A stretch of DNA of 12,088 nucleotides from the NCBI GenBank assembly GCA_018398765.1, contig JAHBMJ010003250.1, positions 1 to 12,088 on the forward strand, read 5' to 3'. How positions within the stretch are numbered: the first letter of the stretch is position 1; each line of letters starts with the position of its first letter. This document shows, in pieces, positions 1 to 7,028 of this stretch. The translations under genes were made by a program, and so were the position numbers. Below the pieces are notes generated by a model, which saw only the letters and a program-made list of their open reading frames with translations, searched no databases and was not told the DNA's origin. The stretch is from Chromera velia (lineage: Eukaryota; Sar; Chromeraceae).

Positions 1-139
1 CAAATCGAAGAAGACTAACTTTCCGAGAAACGCCACCCAGAGAGAGAGTCAGTCGGTCTAAGTAACCTACAGAGACGGCAGAGATGGCAAAGATGTTTAT
101 TTAAGAACAAAAGGAAATCAAAGTCACACAGCTCACGAT
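1..139. other. Non-coding left edge
   Basis: I see no gene, RNA or clear repeat here. The open frames that cross it are short, lack coding character, and run through the inverted repeat that begins at 140. Confidence 0.5.
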
Positions 140-475
140 GCCCTGGCCCTTGAATTGTGACCAAATGGGCATATACTACCCTAATGTACCTACAGACAAA
201 CACCTGCTGACACCCACTAACTCGCACATAGACAAACACTATGCCATCCTTTGTTTTTATATTTTGCGCCATTGTCGCACGTCTGTCATCGACGCGCGCG
301 CACGCGATGAGAGCGCTTACACCGCTTTCAGATAGGGCCTCACCTAGAGCTGGCCATTTTTTTTTTATAAAAAAAAAAAAGAATTGAAAAATGAAAAAGA
401 AAACTATACAGATTCATCCATATAGATCAGTTGATGCAAAGGGTGGTTGAATGGTCACAATTCAAGGGCCAGGGC
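140..475. repeat. Inverted-repeat-bounded segment (24-bp perfect arms)
   Basis: Bases 140-163 and 452-475 are exact reverse complements over 24 bases, with a 288-base interior. Pairing stops abruptly on both sides of each arm. This layout fits a foldback or MITE-like non-autonomous element, but no target-site duplication is visible directly outside the arms, so the true ends may differ. The interior holds a run of T's and A's (357-380) and has no convincing coding potential. The ten-base word GGCCCTTGAA inside the left arm (145-154) recurs at 5728-5737, next to the second AATTGC-rich repeat, which suggests a shared repeat family. Confidence 0.6.
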
Positions 476-478
476 TTA

Positions 479-498
479 TATATCGATATCGATATCGA
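479..498. repeat. GATATC microsatellite
   Basis: This is a short tandem run of the self-complementary unit GATATC, about three units, immediately right of the 452-475 inverted-repeat arm. It is probably simple-sequence DNA. Confidence 0.6.
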
Positions 499-513
499 CA
501 TTGCGGCCTTGCT

Positions 514-583
514 CAGTGCTAGGTGCAATTAAATTGCAGTGTCTATTGCTTTGACGAGCTGAGAGCAAACAATAATTATAATT
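514..583. repeat. AATTGC-rich dispersed repeat, copy 1 (left part, split by LINE)
   Basis: Bases 526-577 align in the same orientation with 5618-5667. Three shared anchors are colinear: CAATTA-ATTGC-AGT (526-540 / 5618-5632), ATTGCTTT (545-552 / 5634-5641) and AAACAATAATT (567-577 / 5657-5667), with spacings differing by only one to three bases. The left boundary may be CAGTGCTAGG (514-523), which is the reverse complement of CCTAGCACTG at 5717-5726 in copy 2. The LINE interrupts this copy, and its continuation appears to be 4525-4543. No coding potential is visible. Confidence 0.6.
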
Positions 584-594
584 ATTGCAAATAA
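584..594. repeat. Putative target-site duplication, left copy
   Basis: The 11 bases ATTGCAAATAA here recur exactly at 4514-4524, directly after the ATG-repeat tail of the LINE. This is the arrangement that target-primed reverse transcription leaves. The caveat is that the surrounding repeat is full of TTGCAA-like words, so a chance match is more likely here than in ordinary DNA. Confidence 0.6.
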
Positions 595-604
595 ATTGTA
601 TAGC

Positions 605-2437
605 ATGGATTGGGACACTTTCAGAGTCTTTCCTGTCACAGGGAGAGGCTTTGGAAGCAACCGGTTCGTCTCCGAGAAAAAACAAGGCCGAAACGTCAAA
701 GTTCTTGGTCAAAACGCCGAACAGGCACCTGCGAAAGCTTGCTTTCCCCCACCTGTAAGGAGATCAAGAGCTCCCCTGGGTCGTAGAGCGCCACTCCATC
801 CAGGGCAGAAGGAGCGCCACAGAAGAAATGGCAACCGTAGCACGCACAGACAGAAGCAGAGGAAAAAGAAAAAAGGATACAGCAGCAACAGTCAGAGACG
901 GAAAGGATGCCACAGAAAAAAGCAGCAGTCATGGTTCGTTGGAACGCAGAACTGTCGAACCTTGCTCGACAGGGAGCGAAGGGGGCCACTGGCCCCTCCA
1001 AAGAGGACAGCCCACGTTGTTGAGGAGTTCCACCGGGCAGAGGTTGATGTGGCATTCCTCCAAGAAACCCGAACACACGGAGAGACGGAAGAGTGCAAAA
1101 CACAGAGACTGCTGCTCGCAAGTCCGGAGAAGGGAGGCCCTCTGCAAAGAAGGAATGGAATTGGGTTTGCGTTCAGTCGGAAGGCAGAGAGAGAAAAGCC
1201 AAGTGTACTTCAACGCTTCGGCAAGGCCAGTCGGGTTGTAAGGACCGACCTCCAGAATGTGACCCTGATCTCTGCATATTCATCCACCAGTGGGGCAGAC
1301 GATGCAGAGGCTCTTGAGTTCTATGCAGACCTCCGAGAAGCAATCAAAAACATCTCAAAGGGAAATCTGGTAATGGTGGGGGGGGACTTTAATGCAAGGG
1401 TGGGGACCAACAATGAGGAAACAGCAGCAGTGTTGGGCAGGCACACAGAAGGGCAGAGGTACGCAAACCGAAATGGGCAGCTGTTGCTCGAGTTTTGCAC
1501 CGAGCACAAGTTGGTCATTGCAAATTCATTCTTCCCTCATGCCGCCCATCATAAGCAATCGTGGCAGCACCCACGATCGCAGCGGTGGTACGAGCTTGAC
1601 CTTTTTCTTGTCTGCAGGAGGGATTTGGGGAGGGTGCAGGACGTCAGGGTCCATAGATTGGTGGACTGCTGGTCCGATTACCGGTTTGTGGGCATGAAGA
1701 TCATCCACCTCCCTCGGAGGAGACGGCAGCCTTCACAGAAGTCTTGCCCCGGTGATAAGCGGAAGCGCATCTTGCCGGTGGCAGGGTTTGCGGGGGCCGT
1801 GCATGCCGCGATTGAAAAATTGCCGGTGGCCACGGCCGAAAGCCGGGCTGAGGATTTGTGGGAGGAGACGGCAACGGCAATCAGAAGCACCGCAGAAGCC
1901 CTAGCACCCAAATCAATAGGAGCACCACCGCCAGAGTGGTTTGCTGACAGCTGCTCAGAACTACTACCGTTGTTTGAGAGGAAAAAGAGGGTAAGGGTTG
2001 TTTGGGAGGATGCGAGTAGAAAAGCAGAGACGGCGGATGGGAAAAGAGAGGCAGAGAAGAAGAGACACGAGTATGTCAGAGCTCGATCCACAGCTGCAAC
2101 TGGTGTACGAAGGGCCCAAAATTGCTGGTGGGCACGAAAGGGGCAGGAGTTGGAGAAAGCTTTTGAAAACAACAATTTTGCTGAGCTCCATCGGTTTTGG
2201 AGAGAACTCCAACGTCCGCGAGGGGGGATTCGTATCTCTGCAGTGTACGGAGAAGGACAGAAGCCGGGGGACTCCCCTCTCACAGAAGCAGAGGAAGTCC
2301 GGGCCCGCTTTGGCCGTCACTTTGAGGCCATCCTCAACCTTCCGTCCGAAGCAGTGGAGGGGGTGACAGATGGAATCCTGCAGGAAGAGGTGGAGGAGTG
2401 GATGGGTAGAGCCCCATCCAGGGCTGAGGTTCGATAA
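605..2437 (+). pseudogene. LINE ORF, 5' part: APE-type endonuclease and linker, ending at a premature stop
   Basis: The first ATG of this frame is at 605; an upstream TTG at 596 is not needed. Residues 1-110 are basic and low-complexity. The endonuclease spans roughly residues 110-370: a TQNCRTLL box at its start, FLQETR with metal-binding Glu at codon 154 (1064-1066), GGDFNARVG with Asp and Asn at codons 261 and 263, a SWQHPRS box, ELDLF with Asp at codon 332 (1598-1600), and SDYRFV near 1673-1690. In APE-family enzymes that last motif is SDH, and its His is catalytic; here codon 359 is TAC (Tyr). A charged linker leads to TAA at 2435-2437. The same frame continues past it into reverse transcriptase, so this is a nonsense mutation and not a natural end; CAA (Gln) is a plausible ancestor. 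Confidence 0.9.
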
Positions 2438-3070
2438 GCCGTCAAGAAGCTCCCAAATGGGAAGGCCGCAGGTGCGGACAGTATAGTTGCAGAGCTCTTG
2501 AAGGCAGGGGGGGAAGCAGTTGTGGGCAGACTCTTTGATGTCTTCAAGGCGGTCTGGCGTGAGAAGGTAGTCCCGAAGGCATTCAGGGATGCTATCTTTG
2601 TGCCAGTCCCAAAGAAGGGGGATAGGCTAGCCTATAATAATTGGAGGGGGATTGCGCTTTTGGTTGTTGCAGGCAAGGTGCTAGCAAAGATTGTAGGAAA
2701 ACGTCAGCAGAAGCTAAACAGAAAGAAAATTGGAGAAGCGCAGGCGGGGTTTCGGGAGGGAAGGGGGACTATGGATATGCTGTTCACAGCCAGACAGTTA
2801 GTGGAAAAGGCGAGGGAGAAAAAGCTGAGGCTGTTTTGGCTGTGGGTCGATTTGACCGAAGCCTTTGACACAGTCAACCGTCCGGCCCTCCGTGCCCTCC
2901 TTCTGAAGAAGGGCGTCTCTGAGCTGTTGGTTGACATCATCATGTCCTTCATGGAAGGAATAGAGGTATGTGTAGAGGTGAACGGAGAAAAGACGGAATG
3001 GTTTTTTGTCAAGAATGGGGTTCGGCAGGGGTATGTGCTTGGGCCTCTCCTTTTTTCTGCCTTTCTTTGA
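2438..3070 (+). pseudogene. LINE ORF, middle part: reverse transcriptase fingers and first palm motifs
   Basis: This continues the endonuclease frame after the TAA. It opens with AVKKLPNGKAAGAD, the usual entry to a LINE reverse transcriptase. It then shows VPKKGDRLAYNNWRGIALL, AGFREGRGTMD, and the palm A motif VDLTEAFDTVNR with catalytic Asp at 2849-2851. The normal VDR ending reads VNR here (Asn codon 2876-2878). Next is NGVRQGYVLGPLLFSAF, where most relatives have Cys instead of Tyr. The frame then hits TGA at 3068-3070. The domain resumes one frame over at about 3063, best explained by one extra T in 3062-3064. Proteins from this frame alone would lack the FADD box. Confidence 0.9.
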
Positions 3071-4265
3071 GGCAGTCATTGAGGAGGCACTTGAGGGGTG
3101 GGAGGGAGGGGTGAAGGTAGAAGTCGATTTCACTCAGCCGATCTCTAGCAAGAAACCCAGCAAGTCGTTCTCTTTTGTTATGAAGGTCACAGATCTGAAG
3201 TTTGCAGATAATTTGGGGGCGCCCGACCCTTCTGAACAGCGTATGCAGGAGCTTGCAGACCGCCTACAGGCAGCCTGTAAACGCTGGAGCCTTCAGATCT
3301 CTATCAAAAAGACAGAGATCCTGGTGCAACCAGTAGCAGGAGAAAAAAGACACACAGGAAACCTACGCCCATCCCCCATCTCAATCAACGGTCAGCCCCT
3401 CCAGGAGGTGCAGGAATTTCGGTACCTTGGGGGGATGATTTCGAATGATGGATCTCTGGACCCTGAGATCAATCTCAGGATTCAGCGAGCAGGGATGGTG
3501 TGGGGGAGGTTGCAAGGGGAGGTTTGGCAAAAGGGGGGGCTGATAGCACAGACAAAGATGCATCTCTTTAGAGGTGCTGTCCTCCCTGCTCTCTTGTATA
3601 GGGCAGAGACATGGGCTGTCCAAAAAGATCAAGTGTACAGGCTTGAGTCTTGGTGCATGGCAAGAGCGCGACAGATTCTCAGGCAGCCCCGCACAGAGAG
3701 GATGCCAGATGCAGCCATTCGCCGGGTTTTGGGGCTCTCTCCCATTGAGAGCCTCATTCGAAAGGCTCGGTTGCGGTGGTTGGGGCATGTAGGAAGGATG
3801 GGGAAGGAGAGGCTCCCGCGGCAGCTTCTCTTCGGGCATCTGGCCGGAGACCGTCCTGTGGGGCGGCCCCTCCTGCGATGGACTGATTGTGTTCTCTCAG
3901 ATTTCAGACAGCTCGGCATTAACGAGGCTGAGTGGCAGTCCCTTGCAGCGAACAGGGAGGAATGGAGGAAGCTTGTCCAAAGGGGAGTGAAAGAAGTTGA
4001 AGAGAGACAAAGAGAAGAGAAAGAGGAGAAAAGAGCGGTGAGGAAGGGTAAGAAGGAAGGAGATTTCCGCTGTGGGGCAGAGGGGTGCAAGAGGTCGTTT
4101 CTTTCTGAGAGAGGCCTTCGCATCCATATGAGCAGAATCTATGGAAAGCAGCCAGCGAAGCCTCCCTATGTCAAGAAAGAAATCACAAAGCAGGGGAGGG
4201 TTTCCGAAAAGGGAAGCCTGGTGCTGGGGTGCCATGTAAAGCAAATTTTGGCAAAGTATAGGTAA
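3063..4265 (+). pseudogene. LINE ORF, 3' part: rest of reverse transcriptase and C-terminal C2H2-like finger
   Basis: The reading frame is shifted by one relative to upstream and starts at FFEAVIEEALEGWEGG. The palm C motif, normally FADD, reads FADN (3201-3212); the second Asp is essential for polymerase metal binding, and its codon is AAT. Downstream are the EFRYLGGMISNDGS thumb-like box, LYRAETWAV, RLRWLGHVGRM and GRPLLRWTDCVLSDF, all typical of RTE/CR1-type C-terminal regions. A Lys/Glu-rich stretch precedes a finger with Cys at 4071-4073 and 4086-4088, His at 4125-4127, and Tyr at 4140-4142 where the second His should be (C-x4-C-x12-H-x4-Y). The natural stop is TAA at 4263-4265. The finger probably bound RNA or DNA during retrotransposition (inference). 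Confidence 0.9.
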
Positions 4266-4513
4266 GGACGGGGCTGGCGCTATGAAGTAGCTTGGCATGG
4301 GTGGCAGACTACGTCTCATGAATCAGCATCATTCATGCGTAAGCATGCTGCTCCGGAAGTAGAAAAGTTTGAAAGAAGCATCCTGGTTTGAATTAAGTAT
4401 AAATTAAAGTGAACTGCTGGTGTAAAGAACCAAACTGCCTCGATCGTGCGTTGCCGCTGAACGCTAAACACCTATTTATAGGCCGATGGCGATGGCGTAT
4501 GATGATGATGATG
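4266..4513 (+). other. LINE 3' untranslated region with (ATG)5 tail
   Basis: About 230 bases of non-coding DNA follow the natural stop and end in GATGGCGATGGCGT and then five ATG units (4499-4513). Short tandem tails of this kind end many non-LTR elements that lack poly(A), and the 3' end is probably recognised by the reverse transcriptase. The right copy of the 11-bp direct repeat starts at the next base. Confidence 0.7.
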
Positions 4514-4524
4514 ATTGCAAATAA
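4514..4524. repeat. Putative target-site duplication, right copy
   Basis: This is an exact match to 584-594, directly after the ATG tail. Its first two bases could also belong to a sixth ATG unit, so the boundary is uncertain by two bases. Confidence 0.6.
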
Positions 4525-4568
4525 TTGCCAATTAATTGCCTAGAAAATAAAAAATAATGATTTTCTAG
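4525..4568. repeat. AATTGC-rich repeat copy 1, right remnant, with 9-bp hairpin
   Basis: CAATTAATTGCC (4529-4540) also occurs at 5618-5629. CTAGAAAAT (4540-4548) is the exact reverse complement of ATTTTCTAG (4560-4568), giving a stem with an 11-base loop. I read this as the part of the first repeat copy that lies beyond the LINE insertion; the alignment after CCTAG is lost. Confidence 0.45.
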
Positions 4569-4775
4569 GGTATCTAGGTAGTTTATATGCCCTTCAAACA
4601 TTTTTATAATCGTTTTAAGATTAAACATTAATTTTTCTGCATTGTTTAAGCATAATATAAATCTATGAAAGTTATTTAAACTAGTTAAGAAGGCACTGAT
4701 ATGACTTCAATCAGTAGAAAAGTCTGTCTTGCAAACCTTTATATATTCTAAAACTGCCCATCCGACTGTTTTCCT
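4569..4775. other. AT-rich non-coding stretch
   Basis: This AT-rich sequence lies between the repeat remnant and the hAT fragment. I see no gene, RNA or clear terminal inverted repeat of the hAT element in it. Confidence 0.5.
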
Positions 4776-5291
4776 TCACACGCCCATAAAACGGTAGAAA
4801 GAGGGCTCCTCTCCCTCCCAGTATGTCTGCTGGTCGAACTGTTCCTTGCCTACCCTTTCAAGCAGCTCGATGGTTATGGCCTTTGCCACCGTATCAATGT
4901 TCCACTTCAAAGTTGTCTCTGTTGAGCTTCAGAGAAGCGATGCACTCAAGGGTAGAGGGCTTCATAGACTGTCTCTTGTCCGACTGAATGAGTTTTGCTT
5001 GAGAGAACAGACGCTTGATGAGACAGGTCATATCGGACAAGAACTTGGGGTCCTTGTACTTGTAGTCAGTCGCCGCTGCCTCCTCACGCTCCCTTCTCAC
5101 CTTCTTCAACATGCTGGCAGCGAAGTTGCTAATGGTGCTTTCGGTGGATGCTCTCACCTGACTAGAAGGTAGTGCAGGCTACTGATCTTTTTCAACCACC
5201 CAGCGCTCATCTTCTCTGTTCCTTCTATAGGAGTCTGGTTGAAGAAGAGTTTGAAAATCTGTTTGGGCCCTTTGGGGGGGAGGATGGACAT
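4776..5291 (-). pseudogene. hAT-family transposase fragment, frame-broken
   Basis: The minus strand encodes the hAT C-terminal dimerisation region. Around 4910-5040 it reads RLFSQAKLIQSDKRQSMKP, then LECIASLKLNRD, matching the family pattern ERLFS-x-A-x-L...R-x-S-x-x-P...LE...FLK-x-NR. The usual Glu before RLFS is Lys. This frame stops at 4894-4896, but the next frame continues as DTVAKAITIELLERVGKEQ... to a natural-looking stop at 4776-4778, so an indel lies near 4897-4902. Upstream, a separate 45-codon frame (5154-5291) begins MSILPPKGPKQIFKLFFNQ and lies in the same frame as the C-terminal tail. It may be an N-terminal piece brought close by internal deletion, but I do not recognise it. 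The catalytic core with its Asp residues is absent. This is a dead remnant. Confidence 0.7.
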
Positions 5292-5448
5292 TTTAGAATA
5301 ACATGGTTTGATACTCGACAGGCTCTTCTACAGCAACAAAGCTGACAGACAGACACTGCTGCTTGGTATCATTTGTAGATCGAGCAGTTTTTCACGGTCA
5401 TTTTATATACAAAACTGTAGCGATTATGACTATCATATAAGAGATGGC
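5292..5448. other. Non-coding spacer between hAT fragment and microsatellite
   Basis: I see no gene or clear transposon end here. Short open frames on both strands run into the AT repeat and are not convincing. Confidence 0.4.
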
Positions 5449-5475
5449 ATATATATATATATATATATATATATA
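5449..5475. repeat. (AT)13 microsatellite
   Basis: This is a perfect alternating AT run of 26-27 bases. It directly precedes a CpG-dense patch, so base composition changes sharply at its right edge. Confidence 0.95.
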
Positions 5476-5480
5476 CATGC

Positions 5481-5562
5481 CGTGGCAGCGTATAAGCGAT
5501 GCTGTGGCGGCGTATGTGGCCCGCGCTTGCGCGGCTACGGCGCGGGGCGGCGCGGTACGGCC
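5481..5562. other. CpG-dense patch with hairpin
   Basis: About 82 bases contain roughly 15 CpG dinucleotides inside AT-rich surroundings. CCGCGC (5521-5526) pairs with GCGCGG (5529-5534) around a TT loop. TGGCAGCGTAT (5483-5493) is nearly repeated as TGGCGGCGTAT (5505-5515). I do not see a tRNA cloverleaf. It could be a fragment of a GC-rich insertion or a structured RNA; its function is unknown. Confidence 0.45.
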
Positions 5563-5617
5563 AGCACCTCTTAAACAACAAGTTAAAGCTGAAAGTACAT
5601 TACTTCACTTTACTTAT

Positions 5618-5726
5618 CAATTAATTGCCAGTAATTGCTTTCGGCCGGCTCAAGCCAAACAATAATTGCTTGCAATTTAATTTAATTGCAATAATTGCAA
5701 TAGCAATAATTGCTTCCCTAGCACTG
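5618..5726. repeat. AATTGC-rich dispersed repeat, copy 2
   Basis: Bases 5618-5667 are colinear with 526-577 in the same orientation. The right half (5668-5715) is a dense set of AATTGC/GCAATT words. It ends in CCTAGCACTG (5717-5726), the reverse complement of CAGTGCTAGG at 514-523. An element starting CAGTG and ending CACTG would fit hAT-type terminal repeats, but neither copy here keeps both ends, so this is inference. It has no coding potential. GGCCCTTGAA follows at 5728-5737, as in the 140-163 arm. Confidence 0.6.
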
Positions 5727-5737
5727 GGGCCCTTGAA

Positions 5738-6060
5738 GCTGGAATGTTTTCTTTTGGCTCTGGGACTCCTTTCCTGTTGGAAAACGCTTTTCTCTGCTTT
5801 AGTAAGTCACTTTGTGAGCTTCTGCTTTGGAGTTTCAAAATCAAGGGTAATCAATGATATAAATATATGCTGACAATAGTGTTTGCATGCAGTTGCAACG
5901 GAACACAGCTCTTAAAAAACTTTAGAAGTTGAAAAGAGAGGGAAGAGAAGAAGAGGCTAACGAGATATAAACTGTCTACCAAAGCTTTCAAGCCTTTTAG
6001 CTTGGAAGGTCATCACGGCAGACCTGAGTTTCTCAATGCTTAGAGAGTTGGACCTGGTCA
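5738..6060. other. Non-coding stretch
   Basis: Mixed-composition DNA without a supportable gene, RNA or repeat. An 82-codon open frame that ends here has no recognisable motif and begins inside the AATTGC repeat. Confidence 0.4.
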
Positions 6061-6169
6061 TGCCAACCCCTCTAGAGGGGCGGCTGGCAGAGTATGGGAG
6101 GGGCCCGTATGCTGTCTGCTGGGCAGGGTAGGACATAGCGGGACGGCAGTCTTCAGGACTGCAGGCCGT
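6061..6169. other. Two adjacent GC-rich hairpins
   Basis: The first stem is TGCCA (6061-6065) with TGGCA (6085-6089), enclosing the 14-base palindrome CCCCTCTAGAGGGG (6067-6080). The second is ACGG (6143-6146) with CCGT (6166-6169), continued by CAGTC (6147-6151) with GACTG (6157-6161) around a five-base loop, with a four-base bulge on the right. The flanks are AT-rich. This could be a structured non-coding RNA or foldback DNA; no known RNA class is recognised. Confidence 0.35.
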
Positions 6170-6561
6170 TTATTTTTCGATAGGAGAGGCGGGAGGAGGG
6201 GAGGGGCTACAATGCAGGAGGCAGCCGGAATTTCAAACGCGGTGTACTTTGACGTTGACATGGTTTAAAGTTGCATACAGATATGTGGTGGCTTTACTTT
6301 CTTACCGTCTTTTTCGAACAGTCCTTATTATGACTCCTTAAAGCAGTCCGAGCTCTTGTTATTGAACCATTTTACACCGTTTTACATCGTCTAAGATTCG
6401 TTTTACCGATTTTTAGTTGATTGTTGTATGAAACAGAGTCTTGGAGGGATTAGGTGAGATATGTATAAAAATGATTTTATAGTAAAAATCATTTTAAAAC
6501 CTTTTACAATTTAAACATCCCTAAAAAAAGTTAAGTACGGATATTGACAGATCTATATGAT
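6170..6561. other. AT-rich non-coding stretch with a hairpin
   Basis: No gene is supportable. AAAATGATTTTA (6468-6479) and TAAAAATCATTTT (6483-6495) form an almost perfect inverted repeat with a three-base loop. The word TTTTACA-CG occurs back to back at 6370-6379 and 6380-6389. Neither has an assignable role. Confidence 0.45.
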
Positions 6562-7028
6562 CTATGGAGTCCTACCCTGTGGTGCCACCCTTTGAGCCTT
6601 CGCATGCGCCGTGACTGCGTGAGCCCGCATGCCGTGCCACATTCTGCCGCCGCGCTTTGCTTTGTACGTGTCGCGCACGTATTGATCGAAGTCAAGTCTG
6701 ACCTTCGCATTTAGGCAACACGACACTTGAGCAATGGATAGCATCGTTTGAGTCTGATGTCTATTTGCCACACTGTCAGCTCTAGGGTCTGAAAGAGAAG
6801 AAATTCAATGAGCAGAAACCGTGCATAATAGAATGAATCCAGCTGATTAGAATACCAGATCACGCTAGAACTTAAACTGATGTAGGGACAAACCTTCAGA
6901 CTGTAAACTGTTGTCTGACTGAGTGTTGCCCACGTTCCTTCTCTAGATCTTCCTAAGGTTTTTATCCCCGCTTTACCTTCTATCTGGACGTCATAAGGTG
7001 GCCGGACAGGAGGGACAAAGCAGATCAT
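6562..7028 (-). CDS. Candidate two-exon gene, 92-residue protein of unknown function
   Basis: Exon 1 (7028-6977) starts at an ATG just after an in-frame TAA and ends at AG|GTAAAG. Exon 2 (6788-6562) follows TTTCTTCTCTTTCAG, a textbook acceptor with a pyrimidine tract. The intron (6976-6789) is 188 bases. The donor leaves one base of a codon and exon 2 supplies two before its long open frame, so the phase agrees, giving 17 codons, one split codon, 74 codons and TAG. The product starts MICFVPPVRPPYDVQIE and has a basic His/Arg/Lys-rich C-terminus with RDTYKAKRGGRMWHGMRAH. It has no signal peptide or membrane span. I do not recognise the family. Against it: the unspliced frame from the same ATG also stays open for 105 codons, and short open frames are common here. 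Confidence 0.3.

Larger units (their letters stand above)
595..4513 (+). mobile_element. Degenerate APE-type non-LTR retrotransposon (LINE, RTE/CR1-like)
   Basis: The element is about 3.9 kb. In order it has a basic N-terminal region, an apurinic-type endonuclease, a fingers/palm/thumb reverse transcriptase, a C-terminal region with a YLGG box and an RLRWLGHV-GRM box, and a C2H2-like finger. A short 3' untranslated region ends in five ATG repeats. There are no LTRs, integrase or protease. Single-ORF organisation, length and a short-repeat tail instead of poly(A) recall RTE-like elements, but the clade needs a phylogeny. The ORF starts about 10 bases inside the left duplication, so there is almost no 5' UTR, and 5' truncation cannot be excluded. 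A stop at 2435-2437, a frameshift near 3062 and replaced diagnostic residues make it inactive. Confidence 0.9.

Noticed and set aside
15-272. 85-codon minus-strand frame at the left edge
   Set aside because: It crosses the 24-bp inverted-repeat arm, and its Cys/Leu-rich product matches nothing I know.
696-1121. 141-codon minus-strand frame across the LINE
   Set aside because: Antisense shadow of the endonuclease coding region.
828-1241. Plus-strand frame beginning MATVARTDRSRGKRKKD inside the LINE 5' region
   Set aside because: It could be an alternative N-terminus, but it runs out of frame with the endonuclease motifs. Frame 605-2437 holds all the conserved boxes.
5150-5162. CAG|GTGAGA on the minus strand as a splice donor in the hAT fragment
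   Set aside because: The motif is a good donor, but the frame before it ends in a stop within a few codons and no matching acceptor restores the transposase. A broken copy is simpler.
5640-5660. Resemblance of TCGGCCGGCTCAAGCC to a dinoflagellate spliced leader
   Set aside because: Only the short CTCAAG word matches, there is no donor after it, and it lies inside the AATTGC repeat.
6058-6261. 67-codon minus-strand Pro/Leu-rich frame
   Set aside because: It overlaps the two hairpins and reads from GC-rich sequence without any motif.
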